This document shows positions 9,781 through 16,279 of a DNA stretch of 64,000 nt, in pieces (position 1 is the first letter of the stretch; every line of letters starts with the position of its first letter). The stretch is from assembly GCA_001899635.1 (NCBI GenBank), contig MKVQ01000020.1, positions 160,464-224,463 on the forward strand. The letters run 5' to 3'. The stretch comes from Myxococcales bacterium 68-20 (lineage in GTDB: Bacteria; Myxococcota_A; Polyangia; Polyangiales; Polyangiaceae). The position numbers were made by a program, and so were the translations under genes. The notes beneath the pieces are model-generated. The model saw only the letters and a program-made list of their open reading frames with translations. It searched no databases and was not told the DNA's origin.

Positions 9781-10674
9781 ATGTCACCGTTCAGTCGAGG
9801 TTCAGGCACGGCCGCCGCTCTCGTGGCGGTCGTTGCGCTTGCGGGATGCACCACTGCTGCCGTCGAGGACGCGCCCCCCGGTGAAGGGAACGTCAGCGCC
9901 AACCCGGCGCGACAGGCGGTGGACGAGGAGGCCGATCCGTTCGCGGGTGAGAGCGAAGAAGGCTCCAGACCGAGCGAGAGCGAAAGAGGGCCGGGGTACG
10001 GTGAGCCGAGCCAGCGTGGTGAGCGCGGCTACGGCGAGCCGGGGTACGGTGAGCCGAGTCAACGTGGTGAACGGGGCTACGGCGAGCCGGGGTACGGTGA
10101 GCCAGGCCAGCGTGGTGAACGGGGCTACGGCGAGCCGGGGTACGGTGAGCCGAGCCAGCGTGGTGAGCGCGGCTACGGCGAGCCGGGGTACGGTGAGCCG
10201 AGTCAACGTGGTGAGCGCGGTTACGGCGAGCCGGGCCAGCGCGGTGAACGCGGCGAGCCGGGTGAGCGCGGTGAACGCGGCGAACCGAGCGAGCGCGGTG
10301 AACGCGGTGAGCTCGGCGAAGAGGGCCAGCTCGGCGAAGAGGGTCAGCTCGGCAATCCGGGCTATGGCGGCGACCCCGGTTACATCGGTGGTCCCGGCTA
10401 CGTCGGCGGCCCCGGTTACATCGGCGGTCCGGGCTACGGCGGCGGTTTGGGCTACGGCGGTCCGGGCTACATCGGCGGTCTGGGGCTGGGCTATGGCGGT
10501 CCGGGTTACGTCGGTGGCGTCGGCTATCCCGGTTACGTCGTCGGTGGCCCCGGCTACGTCGAGGGCTGCGACGCCTTTGGCAACTGCTTCAGCCGGCGCG
10601 CATGGGGCTACGGCTCGAGCTACGGAATGTCCACCGGGGCGTCTTGCGGCCCCTTCGGCTGCACGTACTGGTGA
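9781..10674 (+). CDS. Lipoprotein with collagen-like YGEP/QRGERG repeats and GGPGY repeats
   Basis: 297 aa. Ribosome site GAGGAGG lies just before the ATG at 9781. The lipoprotein signal ends in ALAGC (Cys about residue 23). Residues about 75-160 are repeats of YGEPGYGEP and SQRGERG, then collagen-like GERGEPGERGERG, then about 195-255 GGPGYxGGPGY repeats. The end has GCDAFGNCF and then SCGPFGC-TYW, giving four or more Cys in a short tail that may form disulfides. The neighbouring lipoprotein at 9025 has the same order (lipobox, charged linker, Gly repeats, CDAxGxC tail). A role in the outer surface or extracellular matrix is inferred only. Confidence 0.8.
   Translation: MSPFSRGSGTAAALVAVVALAGCTTAAVEDAPPGEGNVSANPARQAVDEEADPFAGESEEGSRPSESERGPGYGEPSQRGERGYGEPGYGEPSQRGERGYGEPGYGEPGQRGERGYGEPGYGEPSQRGERGYGEPGYGEPSQRGERGYGEPGQRGERGEPGERGERGEPSERGERGELGEEGQLGEEGQLGNPGYGGDPGYIGGPGYVGGPGYIGGPGYGGGLGYGGPGYIGGLGLGYGGPGYVGGVGYPGYVVGGPGYVEGCDAFGNCFSRRAWGYGSSYGMSTGASCGPFGCTYW
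9997..10260 (+). repeat. In-frame tandem repeat of about 33-48 bp units
   Basis: Repeated blocks encoding YGEPGYGEP(S/G)QRGERG within the lipoprotein at 9781. The copies differ mostly at silent third positions (AGTCAACGT versus AGCCAGCGT for SQR), so the array is older or under protein-level selection compared with the one at 9372. Confidence 0.85.
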
Positions 10675-10757
10675 TTCCGCGCGGCGCGCGAGCGACGAGC
10701 TCGTGGTGGGGATTGGGCCAGGCGTGGAGCCTGTTGCTAGGTTAGGCAACAGGAACG

Positions 10758-11534
10758 ATGGCCGAAGCTCAGCCTCTCACGACGGATCGACTCCGTGACC
10801 GACCTGGTGCGTGGGTCGACCTCGGTCTCACGCTGCCGATCTTCCTCGTCTATCACCTCGCGGTGGTGTTCCTCGGCGTCCAGAACGCCACCGACATGGT
10901 GACCGGCACGCTCATGTCGCTGAGCGCCGGTGACAAGACGAAGTACCTGCTGGCGACGCTCTGCATCGGCGTCATCTTCGCGGGCACGTTCGCGCTGCTC
11001 GGTCGAGGTCAGGCGTTTCGCCCCCGGAAGTTCCTCCAGATCATCGTCGAAGGCGTCGTCTACGCCCTCGTGATGGCGCTGGTTGCGAACTTCGTCGTGG
11101 GGAGCCTCTTCGCCAGGGTCGCCGCCTCGGCGGGGAGCATCGCGAGCGAGGGACGCTTCGTCGGCTTCATCATGTCGCTCGGCGCCGGCTTCTACGAAGA
11201 GCTCACGTTCCGGGTCATCCTCTTCGGCCTCGGCGCGAAGATCCTCGTCTGGTTCTTCGGCAAGCAGCGCGTCGTTCTCTCCGGGACGAGCGCTGCGGCG
11301 AGCGGCTTCTCGTTCCGTTCCCTGCTCGTGATGTTCGGCTGGGCGATCGCGTGCGCGCTCGTGTTCAGCGGCGTTCACTACATCGGCCCGCTCTCCGACG
11401 ACTTCAAGCTCACGAGCTTCACCTTCCGGGCCGTGCTCGGCTTGATCCTGACGCTCATCTACGTCACGCGCGGATTCGCGGCCGCGGTGTGGACGCATGC
11501 GATCTACGACGTCTGGGTGCTCGTCCTTCGCTGA
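10758..11534 (+). CDS. CPBP-family intramembrane metalloprotease (CAAX-like)
   Basis: 258 aa with about seven membrane helices. The family signature is visible: motif 1 YEELTFR (Glu147, Glu148, Arg152), motif 2 FSGVHY (His207) and motif 3 THAIYD (His247). CPBP/Rce1-like proteins are glutamyl intramembrane proteases; bacterial members process membrane-bound or secreted substrates, sometimes in peptide maturation or immunity. The start at 10758 gives a short cytoplasmic N-terminus (MAEAQPLTTDRL). It lies 83 bases after the repeat lipoproteins on the same strand, but the spacing does not prove an operon. A hairpin repeat follows the stop codon. Confidence 0.85.
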   Translation: MAEAQPLTTDRLRDRPGAWVDLGLTLPIFLVYHLAVVFLGVQNATDMVTGTLMSLSAGDKTKYLLATLCIGVIFAGTFALLGRGQAFRPRKFLQIIVEGVVYALVMALVANFVVGSLFARVAASAGSIASEGRFVGFIMSLGAGFYEELTFRVILFGLGAKILVWFFGKQRVVLSGTSAAASGFSFRSLLVMFGWAIACALVFSGVHYIGPLSDDFKLTSFTFRAVLGLILTLIYVTRGFAAAVWTHAIYDVWVLVLR

Positions 11535-11541
11535 CCGCGAA

Positions 11542-11572
11542 GCTAGGCGGCGTGCAGGTTCGCACGCGGCAC
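11542..11572 (-). repeat. 31-bp hairpin repeat, copy A
   Basis: Eight bases after the CPBP stop codon. Its reverse complement matches 63888-63918 in 30 of 31 positions. The core is a hairpin with arms GCGTGC and GCACGC around a 6-base loop. Both copies follow the 3' end of a gene, so a terminator or a REP-like dispersed element is plausible. Confidence 0.7.
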
Positions 11573-11586
11573 ATCCGTTCGCGTCT

Positions 11587-11613
11587 GCGCGTTCCTAGAT
11601 GCGCGTTCCTAGA
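11587..11613. repeat. 13-bp direct repeat
   Basis: The 13-mer GCGCGTTCCTAGA occurs twice (11587-11599 and 11601-11613), one base apart, at the 3' end of the convergent MFS gene. Likely slippage product. Confidence 0.8.
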
Positions 11614-12909
11614 CTAGACGGGTGGATCCGCCGGGACGGTCGTGCCGGGCGTGCGCCGGTCGAGCCCGAACGCGACGAGCATCGCGATCGCCATGCCGAT
11701 CGCTCCGATGAGGTAGGGCGACCGTGGACCGAACGATCCGTAGAGCCATCCGCCGAGGCTCGGGCCGAACATGCGCGCGAGGCTCGCTGCCGATTGGTTC
11801 GTTCCGAGCGTCTCTCCCTGGGCTCGTGGATCGGCGCGCTTCGATACGAACGCGCCCACGCTCGGCTGCGTCATGCCGTTGCCGAGCGCGAGCAAGGCGC
11901 CCGCCGCGTACAGCATCGGACGCCCGTAGCTCGGGGAGGCCGCGATCGCCGCGAACGCCAGCGCCTGGATCGCCGTCCCGGTGCGGATGAGCGAGGACTC
12001 CGAGAAGCGCTTCGACAGCGGCCGGATGAGCCCGCCCTGCACACCCGCGGCGACGATGCCGATGAACGCGAGGACGATCCCCGTGTCTAGCGGGGTCATC
12101 GCGAACAGGTCCTTGTTGAAGAACCGGAACGTCTGGTCGAGGACGGTGAAGGAGAGCGTGATCGAGAAGTTCACGAGGATCGCGATCGCGATCCCGGGAC
12201 GGGCGAAGGCCTCGCGCGCCGCCGCGAGGTTCAGCGGCGAGAGGCTGCGGCGCGTTCGGGCCCGCTTCTCCGGCGGGAGGGACTCGCGAAGCCCCACGTA
12301 CGTCCATGCGAGGTTGACGACCGAGAGCGAAGCCGCGACGAAGCACGGCACCGCGCCGGTGCGTCCTCCGATCGAGATGCCGGAGAGCGCGCCGCCGATG
12401 CCCGGTCCGAGGATGAACCCGAGACCGAAGGCCATGCCGATGAGGCCCATTCCCTTGGAGCGCTCCTCGGGCTTCGTGACGTCCGCGATGTACGCGCTTG
12501 CGGTCCCGAGGTTCGCGGTCGCGATCCCGCTCGCGGCGCGTGCAACGAACAGCCAGAGGATGCTCTGCGCATGGAGGAGCCCGAAGCCGAGGCCCGCCAT
12601 TCCGAGCGAGGTCGCGGCGACGCTCCAGAGGAGGACCGGCCGCCGCCCGACGCGGTCCGATATGCGGCCCCACACCGGGACGAAGAGGAACTGCATCAGC
12701 GAGTAGATCGACGCGAGCAGCGTCCCCGTGAGCTCGCTCGTCCCGAACGTCGTGCGCGACTCCTCGGCGAGGAACGGCAAGACGAGGCTGAAGCCGAGGA
12801 TGTCGAGGAAGACGATGAGGAAGATCGGACCGAGCCCGGGCGTCGACCTTGCCGACGCTGGAGGGGCCTCGAGCCCCTTGTGTTTCGACGGACCGACCAT
12901 TCGAGGCAA
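11614..12909 (-). CDS. MFS multidrug/sugar-type efflux transporter
   Basis: 431 aa, twelve predicted membrane helices. MFS motif A is clear after helix 2 (GRISDRVGRRPVLL), helix 1 carries LDILGFSLVLPFL as in the TetA/MdtG drug:H+ antiporter group, and helix 5 has the motif C-like GPGIGGALSG. These features fit an inner-membrane drug exporter of the DHA1 type. The loop after helix 6 is basic (EKRARTRRSL). Start at 12909 gives a short cytoplasmic tail; the next gene upstream on this strand is 167 bases away and unrelated. No regulator gene is adjacent. Substrate cannot be read from the sequence. Confidence 0.88.
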   Translation of the reverse strand: MPRMVGPSKHKGLEAPPASARSTPGLGPIFLIVFLDILGFSLVLPFLAEESRTTFGTSELTGTLLASIYSLMQFLFVPVWGRISDRVGRRPVLLWSVAATSLGMAGLGFGLLHAQSILWLFVARAASGIATANLGTASAYIADVTKPEERSKGMGLIGMAFGLGFILGPGIGGALSGISIGGRTGAVPCFVAASLSVVNLAWTYVGLRESLPPEKRARTRRSLSPLNLAAAREAFARPGIAIAILVNFSITLSFTVLDQTFRFFNKDLFAMTPLDTGIVLAFIGIVAAGVQGGLIRPLSKRFSESSLIRTGTAIQALAFAAIAASPSYGRPMLYAAGALLALGNGMTQPSVGAFVSKRADPRAQGETLGTNQSAASLARMFGPSLGGWLYGSFGPRSPYLIGAIGMAIAMLVAFGLDRRTPGTTVPADPPV

Positions 12910-13076
12910 GGGGGCTTAGCAGAGGCGGGAGCCGTCCGCACGGCCCTCGCCCGTGGTCCTGCCTGCGCACGACCTTCGGCTGCGATCGGACCAGCTTTTG
13001 CGGGAAGGCGCCTGCGCGGCCGTTGCCCGGTGAGCGCCCGTCCGGCGCCGGCGAGCGCTACCGCGGGGCTCTGCCG

Positions 13077-13814
13077 TCACGTCGATCGGCGGGCGTGAAC
13101 GAACGCCTCGAGGTTGCCCTTCGGCCCTTCGATCACGCAGTCGGCCGTCCCGAGGATCTCGAAGCCGGCCTCGCGTACGTCGGAGACCGCCGCCTCGATC
13201 GCACGCGCGCGTACCGCCGGGTCGCGCACGACACCGCGTGTCCTCGAGGCCTCGTCGCGGCCTACCTCGAACTGGGGCTTCACGAGCGCGACGAGCTCTC
13301 CGCCCGGCACCGTGTTCCGCGCGATCGCCGTAGCGAGCTTGCCGAGCCCGATGAACGACGCGTCGACGACGACGAGGTCGCACGCGCCATTGATCTGCTC
13401 CGGCTCGAGTGTCTTCGCGTTCGTGCGCTCGAGCACGAGGACTCGGGCATCGGTGCGGAGCGAGTGCGCGAGCTGTCCGTAGCCCACGTCCACGGCTGCG
13501 ACCGAGGCAGCGCCGCGCTGGAGGAGGCAGTCGGTGAAGCCGCCGGTGGACGCGCCGAGATCGAGGCAGCGCTTGCCCTTCGGATCGACGCCGAACGAAT
13601 CGAGCGCGCCGGCGAGCTTCACGCCGCCGCGCGAGACGTAGGGGTGGACCTCGCCCCGCACCGCGATCGCGGCGTCCTCCGCGAGCATCGCTCCGGCCTT
13701 GTCGATGCGTGTCTCGCCGACATAGACCTTGCCCGCGAGGATCAGGGCCTGCGCCCGAGCGCGGGAAGGCGCGAGCTCGCGTACGACGAGGAGCTGATCG
13801 GCGCGCACCTTCAT
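13077..13814 (-). CDS. tlyA: TlyA-family rRNA 2'-O-methyltransferase / haemolysin A
   Basis: 245 aa, the usual length for the family. N-terminal S4 RNA-binding domain (MKVRADQLLVVRELAPSRA, about 1-60), then an FtsJ/RrmJ-like SAM methyltransferase fold with motif I CLDLGASTGGFTDCLLQ and motif IV VVVDASFIGL; the K-D-K-E style catalytic residues of FtsJ-type enzymes appear conserved (KPQFEVG, NLEAFVH). TlyA methylates cytidines of 16S and 23S rRNA and affects capreomycin sensitivity. Its ATG overlaps the stop of the upstream BtuF-like gene as ATGA (13811-13814), so translation is probably coupled. Confidence 0.9.
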   Translation of the reverse strand: MKVRADQLLVVRELAPSRARAQALILAGKVYVGETRIDKAGAMLAEDAAIAVRGEVHPYVSRGGVKLAGALDSFGVDPKGKRCLDLGASTGGFTDCLLQRGAASVAAVDVGYGQLAHSLRTDARVLVLERTNAKTLEPEQINGACDLVVVDASFIGLGKLATAIARNTVPGGELVALVKPQFEVGRDEASRTRGVVRDPAVRARAIEAAVSDVREAGFEILGTADCVIEGPKGNLEAFVHARRST

Positions 13815-14695
13815 GGCGACCCTCCGCCCGTGTCGAGATCGATCGTCAGGTCCGGATGGATCGCCCGCGCGAGCAGCGCGAGCCCTTCGGCGATCCGCGG
13901 GCCCGGCCTCAGGACGGCCTCGTCCGTGATCGTCGAGACGTGTCCTGCCTGCACGGCGCGTACACGGGACCAGCCGGGGGCGTCCTTGCGGAGGCGCTCG
14001 CTCGCGCGCTCTTCCATCATCGCCGCGTTCACGATCACGTCGGGATCGAGGGCGAGGACTCGTTCGACGCCGATGACAGGGTAAGCGCCGCCCTCGCTGA
14101 TCACGTTCGTTCCGCCCGCACGTCGGATCATCTCGTCGGGAAAGCTCGACGGACCGGCGACGCTGAGCGGCTCGAGGCCGAACACGACGAGGACGCGCGT
14201 CTTCGGCTTCGAGCTCACCGCGCGCTCGACGGCCGCGATGTGCTGGTGAATCGTATCGACCACCGCCTTGGCCGCCTCGGACCGCCCCGTCCGCTCGCCG
14301 ACGCCGAGGAGCATCGCGTCGATCGCCTCGAACGACTCGGCGGGAGGGAAGAAGGTCGCGATCCCGCGGGCCTCGAGCTTCTCCGAGATCGCGCTGCCTG
14401 CGGGCCCGCGCGCGCCGACGACGAGATCGGGCTGGAGACCGAGGATCGCCTCGAAGCTCGGATCGACGTAGCCGCCGACCTGGGGGAGCTTCTTCACCTC
14501 CGGAGGGTAGTCGCAGTAGCGCGACCGCCCCACCATCGCGTCGCCGGCTCCGACGGCGAACACGGCCTCGGTGGTCGAGGGCGAGATCGAGACGATGCGC
14601 TGCGCCGGGCCGCTGCGAGCCGCAGGCTTGGGCTTCGAACACGCCGGCAGGAGCGCAAGCAGGAGCGCAAACGCGACCAGCGCAAGCGCGACCAT
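13811..14695 (-). CDS. Helical-backbone substrate-binding lipoprotein (BtuF/FhuD-like)
   Basis: 294 aa from the ATG at 14695. A hydrophobic signal ends in LLPAC (Cys about 18). The mature part is the TroA/BtuF-type two-lobe periplasmic binding domain: RIVSISPSTTEAVFAVG, DLVVGARGP, then RVLVVFGLEP and the C-terminal lobe. Such proteins bring cobalamin, haem or ferric siderophores to an ABC importer, but no permease or ATPase is next to it. The ATG start has no positive charge before the hydrophobic run; a GTG at 14779 adds a basic N-terminus and has a GAGGCG-like site, so the true start may be there. Coupled to tlyA by an ATGA overlap. Confidence 0.82.
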   Translation of the reverse strand: MVALALVAFALLLALLPACSKPKPAARSGPAQRIVSISPSTTEAVFAVGAGDAMVGRSRYCDYPPEVKKLPQVGGYVDPSFEAILGLQPDLVVGARGPAGSAISEKLEARGIATFFPPAESFEAIDAMLLGVGERTGRSEAAKAVVDTIHQHIAAVERAVSSKPKTRVLVVFGLEPLSVAGPSSFPDEMIRRAGGTNVISEGGAYPVIGVERVLALDPDVIVNAAMMEERASERLRKDAPGWSRVRAVQAGHVSTITDEAVLRPGPRIAEGLALLARAIHPDLTIDLDTGGGSP

Positions 14696-14865
14696 GACGC
14701 GCGCGCCGAAACGGGGGAACCCGCCGTGGTTGGCGGACTGCTCTGCGATCCGGCTTTCGCTGTAGCCGCTGCGATTCACGGTGTGGCGCGCCTCGAGTCC
14801 ACCCACGCACCCTAGCACGCGCTCGGCGTGCGCCTGCGGCGAACGCCGAGTATCCTCGCGCCGCC

Positions 14866-15456
14866 GTGGCAGCCTCCGTCTCAATCGATCACTACGCGCT
14901 CTTCGACGACGTCGTCGCCGTCGCGAAGAACGCGCATGCGGCGACTGCCGGCTGGCGGGCGATCTGCGTGCGGGCGCAGCGCATGGTCGGGAAGAAGGTG
15001 GTGCAGCCGCTGTCCGAGCTCGACCTCGATGACGAGGTCGCTGCGCTGTCCGCTCGCGTTCACGGGATCGTCCGGAACGTGCCGAGCGACGTCGACACGC
15101 TCGTGTTTGGTCTCTTCGACGGCATCGACGACGACGGTGCGGGCATCTACACCGGCTTTCACGTCGCCGGTGCGGCCGGCTTCGATCCGGAGGCGCGCTG
15201 GCTCCTCGCGACGCCGACCTGGTTGCCGGACGAGCGATTCCTGAAGAGCGTCGCGCTCGACACGATCGCCCGCGCAGGGGTCGTCGCGCGCGGCGAGGCG
15301 AAGAGGGCCGTCGCCCACGCGCTCCGCTTCGGCGCGGCGGCGCTCTTGAGCCGCTTTGCCGCCGAAGGCCTTCCGTACCGCGTCGTCGTGAGCTTCGACG
15401 ACGGCGACTTCGCGGAGATCAGCGCGGGCTTCGGCGCCGCCGCCGTCATGCCCTGA
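14866..15456 (+). CDS. Conserved hypothetical protein, function unknown
   Basis: 196 aa from a GTG at 14866. No export signal and no membrane helix. The composition is that of a soluble alpha/beta protein (AGIYTGFHVAGAAGF, RWLLATPTWLPDERFL, then helices and a final beta hairpin YRVVVSFDDGDFAEIS). I do not recognise the family. It is divergently placed from the BtuF-like gene, whose longer GTG start leaves only 86 bases between them, so their promoters may overlap. Confidence 0.72.
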   Translation: MAASVSIDHYALFDDVVAVAKNAHAATAGWRAICVRAQRMVGKKVVQPLSELDLDDEVAALSARVHGIVRNVPSDVDTLVFGLFDGIDDDGAGIYTGFHVAGAAGFDPEARWLLATPTWLPDERFLKSVALDTIARAGVVARGEAKRAVAHALRFGAAALLSRFAAEGLPYRVVVSFDDGDFAEISAGFGAAAVMP

Positions 15457-15481
15457 GGGGGTGCTGCTCGCGGAGCGGCCC

Positions 15482-15973
15482 TCACGTGCGCCGCTTCATT
15501 CCGAGCATGCCGAAGGCGATCGAGACGAGGCTCACCGCGCTCGGGAGGAGCGAGCCGCCGCGCGCGCGCCACACGGCAGCTCCGAACAGCGCGGCGATCG
15601 CCACCGAGGGCAGATCGACCTTGCCTCGTGAGGAGGTCATCACGCCGTCGTCGAGCGACTTCATCCCGTCGGAGATCGCGGCGACGAGGCGTTGTGAGGG
15701 TCGCACGGGATTCCGGACGGGCGCGGGCGGAGGCGGCCTCACGAGCGAGAAGAGCTTCTGGTGCTCTCCGTAGGCGAGCAGCTCCTGCGCATCGCCCTCA
15801 TGCAGCACGAGGAGCGTGCGCGTGATCGGATTGACCGAGACGCGAGAGACCTTCGGATTGTCCTCGAGGCCGCCGGCGACGCGGCTCAGCGAGCCACGAC
15901 CGTCGTTCGGTCCGGACAGGTGAAGGCGCAGCCGCCCGCGGCTCATGTGACGAAGCTCGACCCGCGCGATCAT
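15482..15973 (-). CDS. HMA_2-like domain protein with C-terminal membrane segment
   Basis: 163 aa. The N-terminal 75 residues look like the HMA_2 type of heavy-metal-associated fold (RGRLRLHLSG ... VSVNPITRTLLVLH) without the metal-binding CxxC. The middle is a Pro-rich linker and helix, and the C-terminus has one or two hydrophobic segments (VAIAALFGAAVW, AVSLVSIAFGML). The same RGRxRLH start occurs at the N-terminus of the P-type ATPase encoded first in this operon, so the two genes share a module. Its ATG overlaps the stop of the preceding gene by one base (TGATG at 15971-15975). Role in the transport complex is inferred. Confidence 0.78.
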   Translation of the reverse strand: MIARVELRHMSRGRLRLHLSGPNDGRGSLSRVAGGLEDNPKVSRVSVNPITRTLLVLHEGDAQELLAYGEHQKLFSLVRPPPPAPVRNPVRPSQRLVAAISDGMKSLDDGVMTSSRGKVDLPSVAIAALFGAAVWRARGGSLLPSAVSLVSIAFGMLGMKRRT

Positions 15974-16275
15974 CAGGAGAGCGCTCCCGGCCGCGAGCTG
16001 CCGTCCTTCGTCGAGTCGCCCGAGGAGCGGGGGAGCTCGGCCTCGTGCTCGCTCGCGACCTCGCTGCGCACCTCTGCAACGAGGTCTTCGAGCGCCTCGC
16101 CGACGTGCGCGATGCCCTCCTGTCCCTTGCGCAGCGCGAGCAACGCCGACTTCATGGCGCCCTTGGTGAGCGGCCGCAGCACCGGCCGATCCGGCTTCGG
16201 CAAGACGAGCCCAGCAGTCACTCCAGCTGCAAGGCCCACGATGAAGCTCTGTCGAAGCGATCGAAGAATGACCAT
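15973..16275 (-). CDS. Small membrane-anchored helical protein (DUF5132/YtxH-like)
   Basis: 100 aa. One N-terminal hydrophobic segment (FIVGLAAGVTAGLVLP) is followed by an amphipathic, charged helix (HVGEALEDLVAEVRSEVASEHEAEL) and a polar tail. This layout matches small DUF5132/YtxH-type proteins found beside cation P-type ATPases. The start lies 4 bases after the ATPase stop codon and the stop overlaps the next start, so it is the middle gene of a three-gene operon. Likely an accessory subunit or stabiliser of the ATPase; that is inference from position. Confidence 0.75.
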   Translation of the reverse strand: MVILRSLRQSFIVGLAAGVTAGLVLPKPDRPVLRPLTKGAMKSALLALRKGQEGIAHVGEALEDLVAEVRSEVASEHEAELPRSSGDSTKDGSSRPGALS

Positions 16276-16279
16276 CGTT

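Noticed and set aside
9372..10260. CRISPR-like array
   Set aside because: The repeats are in frame, lie inside lipoprotein genes and have no spacers; no cas genes are present.
13077..14810. Single 577-aa frame spanning tlyA and the gene upstream
   Set aside because: The tlyA part starts at the ATG at 13814 (S4 domain); the rest is an antisense-like Arg/Gly-rich reading of the BtuF-like gene.
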